Part shown: in pieces, positions 1 through 13,628 of the stretch | Layout: each line of letters begins with the position of its first letter | Position numbering within the stretch: position 1 is the stretch's first letter | Assembly (NCBI RefSeq): GCF_040436345.1 | Contig: NC_133234.1 | Span: 14,219,446-14,283,445, forward strand | DNA from: Pagrus major | Taxonomy: Eukaryota; Chordata; Actinopteri; Spariformes; Sparidae | DNA length: 64,000 nucleotides | Direction: 5' to 3' | Position numbers and translations under genes: made by a program | Notes under the pieces: generated by a model | Database searches by the model: none | The model's input: the letters and a program-made list of their open reading frames with translations, nothing else | What the model was told of the DNA's origin: nothing

Positions 1-223
1 GCAAAACACATCAAGATGATTATTATGAGACACGGTGAAACAACTATTACTTTTTCCAAAACAGACATTACATTTGTCATAAAATAACTAGGGTCCTCAA
101 AGCAAAAGTGCTGTACACTTGGAGGTTACTTCAAAACAGATAACACCAATACAATTTCTTATTTTTGTCTACTAATTATTCTTATTTCTTTAACTGTCTT
201 AACATTTGAGACAAACGTCTTTA

Positions 224-2603
<2,380 letters not shown>

Positions 2604-3489
2604 GCTATTTTTCAATTCCGATCGTTTTCAATTAACTCCGACGAATTTAAAGCGTAGTAACTGTTAACTGGCTACCGTGTTACCGTTAGCTCAACTAGTT
2701 TAGCGTTAATCGGCTATCGTTAGCTCGCTAGCTAGCTAACCTTGGGGCAGAATTGGCAACCTCAAAATTTGAGGCTGGACGCTGAATTGTTAAAGATGTG
2801 ATGGCTGTCATGTACTTCAGAAATCCGCCGTAGTCAACTATTTTCCATTAGATGTCCGAATTCACTTTAAGCATTCGTATTCTCTCGTGACAACGGTGTT
2901 TTCTGCCGTAGCTATTACTAGCACCATGCCATCGACAAAAAAAAGGCTAGACGAGCGTTAGCTCAAAGCGAGGTTGAACGGAAGGGGGCAGGCAATTCAC
3001 GCCCTCCTATTGGGCAGCTTTGCCAAAAGGCGGGGTTTGAGAGAGCCAATCTTCTCTCTGATTGGCTGCTTTGAACGTCGGTCAGTATGTACTTATCTCA
3101 AACCACAATGTAAAAAGGGCAATCTTTCTCGGATATATCTCACGTTTTACTGGCTGTAAATGGAATATTTTATCAAACAATGCAATATAAACCGAGTTTG
3201 TCCACATTTACGCAAACATTCGCCTTTGTATCGCTCTGTATGTGTTGCGCAGTAAAGCGACACCCACGGAAGTGACCAAGATGGGAAGAATTGACGACGT
3301 ATTTTGGCATGACGCAATGTCCTAGCGCCTGGCAACACGCACCGAGTGATTCATTCCGAAGTTGAGAGATGGCTTAGCTAGCTAGTTTGCTAATTCACTA
3401 AAAACAAACATGACTCTAACTCGGAAAGACGTTAACCTATCCACTATACGCTAATAATTCTGTTGTTTGTATCATACAACCGTCCGACC
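2604..3489. promoter_or_regulatory. Bidirectional promoter, ppp1ca / pelo
   Basis: There are 886 bases between the two divergent start codons. Three CCAAT boxes (NF-Y type) are visible: ATTGG at 3009-3013, CCAAT at 3046-3050 and ATTGG at 3061-3065. No clear TATA box sits at either gene. The ppp1ca side (about 2400-2960) is rich in the GTTAGC / CTAACGTTA motif, which recurs in the elob/pkmyt1 promoter. Transcription start sites were not mapped. Confidence 0.6.
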
Positions 3490-6400
3490 ATGAAGTTGCT
3501 CCACAAAGACATTGAAAAAGATAATGCCGGGTGAGTGATTGACGATAGCTGATGTTAGCAAGCTAACCAGCATGCTAGTTTACAGCTGACTGTACATGTG
3601 CCAACTTGATCCAAAATGTCCATATTGATTTACATTCACCTGTACCAACAGAGAAACGGAGGGTTTTGATTAATGCGAAATAGTCCCTTTTGTAATTAAC
3701 GTGTACCAACAAAGGACACTAAATATAACCATTTGTGAATAGACTGTAGCACCCAGAGTTTGTGGACATAGCTTTCGCTCTGATGAGTGAGCATACTACG
3801 CCTCAGGTAGTAAACAAAACGACCCTCGATTGTGTTACTGATTGACACGCCATTATTCCTGTAACAGCTTGGATCGTCTGCGTCATTGCACCATCTATGT
3901 CGAAATAGCTTTAAGAGCATAACTGCAGTGTCATTTTTTGATAAGCGAAACCACACCTGACCTAGTATTACTAACACGACTGTCACCATGTCAGAAGCTG
4001 ACTTTTTGATTGGTACATTTCTTCAGTCAGGTGACTCTGATGCCGGAGGAGGCAGAGGATATGTGGCACACCTACAACCTGCTGCAAGTGGGGGACAGCT
4101 TGAGAGCATCCACTATCAGGTAAACACGAACGTCTTTCATGAAAGGTGACAGCTGAAGCCCATGAAGTTCATCTGACAGTTTCCCAGCCCCATGGAGAAA
4201 GAGATCCATTAGCTGACAATGATTCACATCTGTAACTGTGTCACTGTATGCATTTGTATTGTATTGAGGCTAGGTTTTGTTTCCATTCATCTTCATAACA
4301 ATCATTGGTCAGACTTCATACACACCCAAAGCAGTCAATGCAGCCAGCTACACTGGTTGACTTTGTAGTAACTTCAGGGATGTCACTGTGGAAAGACAGC
4401 GCCAATGTACATTTATGGAGTTAGTAAACAATATATTTATGTATTAATTCTTGTCTAACTTTCACAACGTACTCAATAGCAAAAGACACAGTTTTGTTTA
4501 AAAAAAAAAAAAAAAAGCTCTCAAGCACTCTTGATTTAGTTGAAGCTCAAATGTAGCCCATACCGCAACAATAAATCAAGTGTGGAGTGTTTCCAATATC
4601 TCAGTGAAGCTCTTACGCAGGCCGGTGTCCAGTTTAGCTTTACTAAAGCTTTGTTTATAAAAGCAACTCTGTGTTTGTAAATGATTTTGCCTGTTTTTTA
4701 GGTTTCCAACCTTTTTGCTCAGTCTTTCCGACTGTTTATCACTCAGTGTTTTGGCCTCAAAAACACACAGAAGTTGCAACTAACGTCACTTTCCCCTCTT
4801 CCCACAGGAAGGTGCAGACAGAGTCCAATACTGGAAGTGTGGGAAGCTCCAGAATTCGGACTACTTTGACTTTGTGTGTGGAGACTATCGACTTTGACTC
4901 CCAGGCCTGCCAGCTGAGAGTAAAGGGCACTAACTTAGAGGAGAACCAGTATGTCAAGGTCTGAGTTGCAGTCATGTTACATTTTTTGGGGATTGACGTT
5001 TTAAAGTGGAGCAAAGGGACTAGAGTAATAAAATAAATAAGTAAATAAGTAAAGTAAAGATAAAAGTTAAGGTTTTAGGAGTAATTAGAGATAATTACAC
5101 ATGTAGGTTGTGTCTGATAAGGTGTCTGATTTATTCTCCAGTTGTAAAGTTACACTAACCAAAACACATAACTAGTTTTTTTTAGGTGTTAGTATTTTTA
5201 GTCAAGATACATAAAGTGCTTTTATCTGGGCCGGTGATTGTGGAAAGTTAGCATTAACTATAAATTGACTTTATCTGTGTATTTAACATAAGCAGAATCG
5301 CATTTTAAGAATAACAGCTGTGTGATTTATTCTTTTCCCTGCACAAATTTTCTTATGCTGCAGCTTTCTGTCACTGGCCACCATTCAGTTTGTCTTAATG
5401 TTTACTCCTGTTCTGATTGATTGTAGTTGATTATGTCCTGTTCTTCACTCATCAGATGGGGGCTTACCACACTATTGAGCTTGAGCTCAACAGAAAATTC
5501 ACGCTGGCTAAAAAGAGCTGGGACAGCATCGTGCTGGATAGAATCGGTAAGCAGGTGCTACTCTGTACATTTTACTGAGATTTCGATTTGTTCTACTCAG
5601 ATATTCGGAACAATCACAGCTGAAAATATCACTTAGTCTCATTCTTGTGTTTGGCTCATTTAAGCTCACACTTCCCACTTGCACGCCAACCAGGACTTGT
5701 AAACAGTAATCAAATGGACTCACAAGAACTTTGTTTACCAGACAGAATTTCATGGGCTTTAGCAACTGCACTCTCAGCTGCCAGATCTCAGAATCCTTGT
5801 CCTTATACCCGTAAAACTGCATGTAATTTCTTGTATTTGCTCACACTCCTAACAGATGACCAGCAGTTCTCTTGAACACAGTTACTTGATGAACACCCAA
5901 GTGTGAATAACATTTTTCTCTTCAGACCAAATGAACTTAACCATAGAAACAAGTTCAAACAAAGGGATTACAAAAGTTAAAAATTGCTTACAGATGTTCA
6001 GGAGTTAAGATCACGTTAAAGGTTAACAGCTGTTTTGAGAAGTTTACATACATGTTACATAAAATGCAGACAGCTTGGTTATGTATTTACAATACCTACA
6101 AAGAGAGACTGTTGCCATGGGAACACTCTAGGGAGAAACAGGAGAGAAGTTCCTAGCTGACAGATGGGGTTCATGCATTTGAGTCATTGCTGCTATAATT
6201 TTCACCACAATAATTCAAATTTAAAAGGCAAGGCTTTAGCAATGGCCAAACCAACAACAGGCATTAAGTAAAATGTAAAAACATTTATTGTCTCCCCTTT
6301 AGAGCAGGCATGTGATGCAACCCAGAAGGCAGATGTTGCAGCTGTGGTAATGCAGGAGGGTCTGGCCAACGTGGTGCTGGTGACCCCCGCCATGACTCTG

Positions 6401-8956
6401 CTGCGTGCAAAAGTGGAGGTCACCATTCCTCGCAAGAGGAGGGGAAGCTGCACTCAGCACGAGAAGGTAGGTCAGCTTTCTGTGACTGCACATCTGTAAC
6501 GACGGTGCTGAGTGGATGATGGACAAACTGCAGTATACCCTTCATGTATAATTTTGGAAACATTTTCTTAGGCCTTCTTCTGACCTGGTATCATCTGTCT
6601 TGGCCAGATCTGAACAGGGCCTTATGTTCAGCAAATACAGTAACAGCATGTCAGAGTCCCTCAGTATTGGGACCTGGAGTATTTGTCATACAGGCCAATT
6701 CATCAGACTATCTTTGTCTCTGTTCACAGGCACTGGAGAGGTTCTATGAGGCCGTAATGCAGGCAATTCTCCGTCACATCAATTTTGACGGTAGTGCTTC
6801 TTTATAGACACTGATACACACACACCACACACACTTACACATCCATAGACCTACAGTGTGTTCCTGCTTTGTGTCACATGCTTCTCCCTTTTTATTTTGT
6901 TGTTCCTTTGTGAGCCTCTCATCTACTGCACTGTATGTCATTTTAATGGAACCACTGTGGTTAATTATCACAGCCACATAATCTTTGCTTGTTCTCATCT
7001 TTTGGTTTCTGTTAAAATAAATTAAACATTAGTAAAGTAGATATTGATTTCTCTTCCTTGCCTCCTTCTAGTGGTGAAGTGCATCTTGGTTGCCAGTCCA
7101 GGCTTTGTGAAGGACCAGTTCATCACCTACCTCTATAAAGAGGCAGTGCGACAGGACAACAAGATCCTGCTGGAGAATCGACCCAAATTCATGCTGGTCC
7201 ACTCATCATCAGGTCACAAGTACTCACTCAAAGGTACGATCTGGTAGGCTCAGTGAACAAAACAATCGTCTCACCACATCAAGGTCAAAACTCAGGGAAA
7301 ATGCTTGTTGTTTTTGCAGAAATCCTTTCTGATCCCACTGTGACAAGTAGACTGTCTGATACCAAGGTGACTATGCATCCTTGTTTGTATTCATCATCTT
7401 GTAAACAAATGTTCTCAAGTTAAAAAAAAAGTGACTTTCTGGCATTTATGTGTCACTTTCAGGCAGCAGGAGAGGTGAAAGCCCTTGAAGATTTCTATAA
7501 GATGCTCCAGCATGAGCCTGACAGAGCCTTCTATGGGTGAGTGATGATGGACATCAGCAGCCAGGCAGCCAGGAGTCCTCATTTATTCAAACTGATAGCC
7601 AATTCACACTAATAAACCAACAACCTTTGTATCTTTGCTTTCTCACAGAGTGGCTCATGTGGAGAAGGCTGCCGACGCCCTCGCCATCGACACCTTGTTG
7701 ATAAGCGATAAGCTATTCAGGTACATACTGACATGCACTGTCTGTTTCTGGCACAGATCTCTAGGTTATCTACTGTATTTCAAATTCACAGTGCAGGTGA
7801 CAGTTTGTTTTTACAGAAAGAATCACTGGGTAAACTGCTGCTGAAATTAATGTATCACAACCTACTAACATTTTCATCAATGTTCTCCTTGATTGTCTTA
7901 ACTTTTATATGAGCTAAAACTCAAAAACTGCCATCAGAATACTTTAAAAAGACATGAGAATCTCTTTAAAGGAATTGCTAGTGACGTAAACACACAGTCA
8001 AGAACAATCGAATCTGCCCCTTAGTGCATGTTTTTCGTCTCCACTTGTACGTCCAGACATCAGGATGTCCCCACGAGGAGTCGCTACGTTCGGTTGGTCG
8101 ACAACGTGAGAGACAATGGCGGCAATGTCAGGTACCAGTCATCTTTTTAAAAAGACTGACAGTGTTTACATTTATAAAGATCTGGCAGAATATCTGATGA
8201 GATTTTTTTCTTTCCTTTTTTCATGCAGAATATTTTCAAGCCTGCATGTGTCTGGTGAACGTAAGTTATAAAACCACTCATATTTTTATTAATTCTACAC
8301 TAAAAAGACAAATGGAAGTTTTTTTATAAACATGTATGTATCTGTAGTATTTATTTGACAACATCATTAAATAGAGGATTATTGATTAATGGTACTCAAA
8401 TGTAAAAATATTTAAATTCAGTGTTCCTGTTTATTCTGTCTAAACCTGGTTATTTCTGCACAGTTGTGGATATAGATAAAGTAGGCTATATCAAATATTG
8501 CTCCATGGTACTACTAGTAGTTAAAAACTCCACAGGGTGTCTTTACATCAGTGCAACTCTGTAGGGTTTGCTGTATAATTCTGCCGAACCTGTAATGACC
8601 GCTATAAGTAAAATAAGGTCAACATACTTCCAGTTCTGCTCTGTAAATGTTTGACTGTGACTGTAAGAGGAATTCATTGGTGTAGTTTGAGCCCACTCAC
8701 CACACATTGACCTTCCCTTTTTAGATGACTTCCTCACTTTACAAGGTTGAGAATGGACAGAAACAGTTCCTCTACTACTAGTGTGCTTCTAGCACTTCTG
8801 TAATCAGCCTGAAGTACTGACTTGTGTACTGTCACTTTTTGATTTATCCTTGACTCGTCAGAGCTGACGCAGCTGAGCGGAGTGGCTGCCGTCTTGCGGT
8901 TTCCCATTGCTGACCTATCAGATGCTGAGGAGGAGAGCAGCTCGGACGAAGACTGA
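3490..8956 (+). CDS. pelo: Protein pelota homologue (ribosome rescue factor), complete
   Basis: Pelota, with the GTPase HBS1L, recognises stalled ribosomes and splits them in no-go and non-stop mRNA decay. Thirteen exons: 3490-3530, 4027-4119, 4808-4958, 5456-5546, 6303-6466, 6730-6790, 7072-7233, 7320-7366, 7463-7536, 7649-7720, 8057-8131, 8229-8260, 8862-8956. They total 1,158 nt, giving 385 residues and TGA, exactly the human length. Conserved stretches include [29 protein letters not shown], the basic PRKRRG patch, [33 protein letters not shown] and [20 protein letters not shown]. The acidic Ser-rich tail ends SSSDED. As expected for the family, there is no GGQ peptide-release motif. All introns are GT-AG. 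The start is the only ATG in frame with the canonical N-terminus. Confidence 0.97.
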
Positions 8957-9825
8957 TCCACAGAAAAGGACTAGAGGAGCGTCGCCCGGTGTTGCAGATT
9001 ACAAAAGAATGCATTGACTCAGTGCGTTGTAAAACAATAACTCTGCTGGTATTCCACCTCTGCAACATCCACACCTCCTTTCAAGTCTAATCTACACACC
9101 TGCTTTCTTTAAGTGGACATCATTTCAAGTAATCTGATGCAGTTTTTGGAGCTTTGATGCTTTTGGTTTGAAGGTGACAGTGTCTTTGAAAGGTGCAGGG
9201 GAAGTTAATGCTAGAAAGCACCAAGTTCATGTGATTGCCAATGAAAAGGAATGTACCATTTGTTGCCAAGTCCAAATGAAAACAGTTAAAATTTTCACTG
9301 ACATTTAGCAATAACATAAAACAGTGACTTTTCTTTCCAATTGTATATACAATATAGTTTTCTTGCAATTAAATAGAAGCACTCAACCACTTGCGTCGCG
9401 TCACTTTGTCACATGAGCTGTTTTCATCGCGCATGAATGAAACACAAGTCTGAGCGAGATATAAAAATATATAATTTATTACATACAGTAATAGAACTAC
9501 TTTAGTAGTGGGTAGTATGGCCCAAAACTATTGCATTTCAACAAACTAAAAATCAAGTATGCTCAGGATTTTTAATTTAATATAGTGATATCTGAGTTCC
9601 ACAGTTACAACACTGTAAGTTCCTCTTAATTCTGCTCTGGCAAAATGTCACATTGCAAACTTCCCTTTGCAAAGCATTTAGCAGCTAGATCTAAAGTGCA
9701 TTTTCAAACATCTCTTCTCTTTATACTTGTATACCCCTCCTGCCCCATCAAATCCTAAATCTCATCTCTATCAGCAATCGGCACAGCCTTCAGTACATCC
9801 ATGTTTGTACCAGATACACTTTTCA
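8957..9825. other. Convergent 3' UTRs of pelo and paqr4
   Basis: No gene in this stretch. The pelo 3' UTR probably ends after ATTAAA at 9368-9373. On the minus strand, AATAAA (TTTATT on the plus strand at about 9477-9482) fits the end of paqr4. The two 3' ends lie about 100 bases apart without overlapping. Confidence 0.55.
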
Positions 9826-12237
9826 TCACTCGGTAGGACACTGGTAGCTCTTAATCCAGGCTAAATCCTCCAGTGTGCCCCAATGCAAGTAGATAATTGC
9901 ACATATAACCATGACATGCATTATCTGGTGGCTGTTGCCCCAGTTGTCGAACAGGCCCGGGGAGAAGCGCTCAGGAATCTGTATGATGTTGACCACCCCT
10001 CCCAGGACAGCTAGTGAGTCCATGATGACGAAGAGGCGCAGGGAGTTTGGGCTGCCCACCCCGCTGCCGTATACCCGGAACAGGAAGAGGCTGAAGCGGA
10101 ACAGGGCCTGCCAGGCGAAAGCCCGCAGGCGCAGGACATTGGTACGGGCTGTGGTTGCAGAGTAGATACCGTAGGCTGACAGGAGGATGTAGGCCAGCAA
10201 GGCAATCGTTCGCACGACTGGGTAGCAAAGAAGGGTGATGTGGATGATGGGAAGTGCTCCTAGTAACAGGAGAGAAGAGATGGCAATTAATGGCAGCGTC
10301 ACTAAAACTAATATGTTATTGACTTAGTTTGTGGTGGAGACTTGAGATTTCTACTGGAGTCTGTGAGGCTGTACTTGGGCTTGACTGTTATGAGATGTTA
10401 CTAAGACTTGACTCCCTAAAGACAAAAACATTAATATAATCACTAAGCCTTCAGTTTTGGCCTTGTAGAATCTAAGAACAATAACATTGTTGCCAAAAAC
10501 AAGGCTACAGTCAGCAGCCAGTTATCTTAGCTTAGCATAAAGACTGGAATTGAGCAACAGCTAGCATTAGTCTGTCCCAAATTTAAAAAAAATTATAAGA
10601 ATAAGCACTTTTCCCAAAGTGTCAAATCAGTCCCTTAAGATAGCTTTGAATGTCCAAATGTCATTTTCATGGTGAGCATTTGAGAGACGAGAAAGATTTG
10701 TAGGCTAATTTGCTCATGAAACCCTGAGACTTTTACTTGGACCTGACCCAAAGACTTAAAACCTTTTGACCTTAACTCAAGGTTATTAGCGCTTTTAAAG
10801 CTTTTTATTTTATCATGTAATGAAAACTGAGCCAACTCCATATGTTAATGGAGACTTTAAAGTCCAGAAAAAGTTTGTAAGTGGACCTTAAGTGAAGTTG
10901 TTATAAGATTCGAATTTAAAATTTTGCTCTTAGTGAGAAATGGAAGAAGTCAGCAAGAAGACAGCAGAGCCAGTCGACATCCACAACCTACCCAGGGTGT
11001 TAACTAGGCAGACCCCGAACATGTCCAGGGAGAGCAGGTTGTCGTACATATGTTCTCCTCCCACGTGGTTCATGAATACATGGTAGACCACTGAGCCCAC
11101 GGTGGGGCAGAGGCAGGCCAGGTAGTGGACCACACAGATCCACATGCTGTCCACCTCCATCCAGGGGATACTAAAAGGCAGCAGCACCAAGAAAAGGAAA
11201 AAAGGGATGCCTGAAGTGACCGGAAGATTAGGAGTTGGAAGGAGGGAAAGGATAGAAGAGACATGTATTATGTAGGTTAGTGACATCTGTTTTCATGGTG
11301 AGCAGATGCAATTAAGAGCAAAACGAGGAATCTAGTGTTCTATGAGTGGTTCCTCTGTTTTGTTTACTGGAACTACGTGAAACATATGGCTTCATGTGTG
11401 CAGAAACCGGAGCAACACGTTAAAGCTAATACCCTTCACTTCCCCTGAGTAAGAGTGTTAGTCCTAATGAACTTATAGCCAAGGTGAAGAAGAAGATGCC
11501 CTCAGAAGTTCAAAGCTGTGTGTGCTTTAGGTCATGCACAGTTACATTTACATGTTTACTCATGTTTGCACAACTTAAGTCAGGCTTGCATTTCTAATTC
11601 TTTCACAAATATACAATTGTTATTTATAAATACGTTGACATATTTGCATAATTCTGCACTGGATCTATGCAGGATGCTTTCCCCATGATATATATGGGCA
11701 TTTACAGCTGAAAAGTGTCATCAAGCAGACACCTTTAAAGACCTTGTTAACAGCAGGATATTTCCAGGACAGGGATTCCCAGGGCAGATTACAGATAATA
11801 CCCCATATCCTCATTACACACTTGCCAAGTTTGCTTGTAACTGGCCATAAGTGAGAGTCATTGACATCTGTCTCCTGTTTTGTTTGTACGCCCTCCCTAT
11901 TGATACAAAGTGGGAAACATGTGCTCTGTGTAATTAAATGTAAAGATATATTTTAATGCAGTTAAAAACCTTTTATTTACATTTTTACATGACATTTTTA
12001 CTTCTTCTTGCAAGATGAAGAATAGCAGTTAAAAGCAGATGCAATGCACAGTTAATTTCTGGACTTACCATGGGTGTAAATGTTCCCCAGCTCATTGTGC
12101 ATGTAGAAGAGGCTCCTGATGCACTCCTGAGCAGTGGACACCGGCCGGTAGCCTGTCAGGACATATTTGTTGAACTGAAGGTGTGTAGGAGTCTTTGCCA
12201 AGTCCAACAGCCGCGGTCCTTCGTAAAGCACCATCAC
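9826..12237 (-). CDS. paqr4: Progestin and adipoQ receptor family member 4, complete
   Basis: PAQR proteins are seven-helix membrane proteins related to adiponectin receptors; several act as, or promote, ceramidases. Three exons: 12069-12237, 10992-11210, 9826-10259. They total 822 nt, giving 273 residues plus stop, the same as human PAQR4. The start is read at MMVLYEGPRLLDLAK, aligning with human MAFLAGPRLLDWA; the second Met is an equal alternative. Hallmarks are HLQFNKYVLTGYRP, HNELGNIYTH, SVVYHVFMNH (motif B His) and NSHQIMH near the C-terminus (motif C zinc-binding His pair). Several hydrophobic helices follow, such as LLLLGALPIIHITLL. All introns are phase 1. In human this gene sits next to PKMYT1, which is also in this window but about 50 kb away. 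Confidence 0.95.
10505..10630. repeat. Fish interspersed repeat (TTAGCTTAGCATAAAGACTGGAA family), copy 1
   Basis: Contains the diagnostic TAGCTTAGCATAAAGACTGG word, an AGCAGCCAG lead-in and a TTTCCCAAAGTGTC tail, in paqr4 intron 2. Copies with the same words occur at about 15235-15376, 39967-40105 and 41865-42062. It is non-coding, and the class (MITE or SINE) cannot be settled here. Confidence 0.6.
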
Positions 12238-12722
12238 AACTGCCTGCAGCCAATGCCCTTACATTTAGTTAGTTGACAGAGCAGGTTCCTCACCATTTAC
12301 ATCCTACATGAGGCCACACTCATGACTCTGAGGCACAGTCATGGCCACAACCAGCCGGAAATTCTGGTACTTGAACCCATCATCGGACAGGTGTAATTCC
12401 AAGCAAGCAACCTGTTGAGCTGGCAAAGTGGCATGCTTTCAGTCGGGCCAATCAGCAAAGGGTTCTTATCCCTAAGCTGGGGTAATCCCTCACAAAAAGC
12501 CATGTGCACTACAGCAGCTGCTCCTTGTCATGGCTCATAACTGACTCACACCTCAACTTCGTGTCGAACATGCATCAATTCTATTTCCTTTATTACAGAC
12601 CTCACACACGTTCCTATTCCACATGCTCTTAGGTTACAGTGCTGCAGTCAGGATGGTCTGGGGATTAAATCACTTCAATAAAATTGATTCTCTGGTGCTA
12701 ATAATTCATGTACATTTAAACA
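12238..12722. other. Upstream region of paqr4
   Basis: Holds the presumed paqr4 5' UTR and promoter. I see no ORF, TATA box or repeat that I can support. Confidence 0.4.
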
Positions 12723-13167
12723 TTAAAGGGCAACTCCACCAATTTTACACATTAAAGTGTGTTCACAGGTGTTGGGGAAGTGCTACTGCATATTTGAAAA
12801 AAGTAGTATAAATCCTTTTGTGGCTCCCGAGGAAGCTGCATGTAATCTGATAAACAGCCTCCAGTGATTTCAGTTGAGAAGTTGCATTGTGGGTGATGTA
12901 GTCACACGATTTTGTTCTGCCATATCGATTTTGATCATTTGTTTTTAAACTATCCATCATGAGTCCAGTAGTATTACAGGAGTGTAATGTTTGATCAGTG
13001 GATTACTTCTCAAAACCTGGAGCCTATATTACCTACAATGCAACGTAGCCACTGAGCAACATCACTGGAGGCTATTTATCAGATCACATGCAGCCTCCTC
13101 TGGAGCCACAAAAAGCTTTAACTAAACATGTCTTTAAAGTGTTAAAATTGGTGGAGTTTCCCTTTAA
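12723..13167. mobile_element. TTAA-flanked palindromic MITE, copy 1 (apparently whole)
   Basis: Both ends carry TTAA (12723-12726 and 13164-13167). The inner ends are inverted repeats: AGGGCAACTCCACCAATTTT on the left, and its near-complement GGTGGAGTTTCCCT on the right. Internal words (TGCATTGTGGGTGATGTAG; TACAATGCAACG) are also inverted, so most of the 437-base body could fold as a hairpin. TTAA duplication fits piggyBac or Kolobok-type elements. No transposase is coded. A second copy lies at 55.7 kb. It sits just past the 3' end of the calymmin gene. Confidence 0.75.
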
Positions 13168-13237
13168 TGAGTTTCGCCTATTTTGTAATCTACTGAATGT
13201 ATAGAAACACACATACACATTTGGTATTCATTGGTGG

Positions 13238-13243
13238 TTTTAA
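13238..13243 (-). terminator. Candidate poly(A) signal for calymmin (ATTAAA)
   Basis: TTTAAT on the plus strand reads ATTAAA on the minus strand, about 390 bases past the cmn stop. It is the clearest signal between the stop codon and the MITE; no canonical AATAAA was seen on this strand. Confidence 0.35.
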
Positions 13244-13628
13244 TCAATCGAACACTGTACAATACTGTAAAAAAACATTTCCCATGAAAAATAAATTAGA
13301 CTGATTGACCTTTTACAGGGTTATTTTGAGTTGATAACATCCAAACAAAACACAAACTCCATTTCTCCAGCAATCGATTCTTTGCATGTACAGTAAGTGC
13401 AGGACAAAAAAGGTGATGCAGGATGCATAAAAAATACACATAATCAGAAAACCTAACATCTCAAAATGTTTAAATGTTGTTTTTTATATCTAGACTTACA
13501 AACCAACACAAAAATAGCAGGACTATTCAACAGACAGAAGAAAATAATAATAAATGTACACTTAGGAGACAATCAAAAATAATATACAACGGCAGAAAAA
13601 GAGATTATACTTGTCGTTGTCAGCAGGG

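Noticed and set aside
9911-10228. Alternative-frame ORFs over paqr4 exon 3
   Set aside because: The paqr4 frame has the conserved NSHQIMH motif and full-length match; the others are GC-rich shadows.
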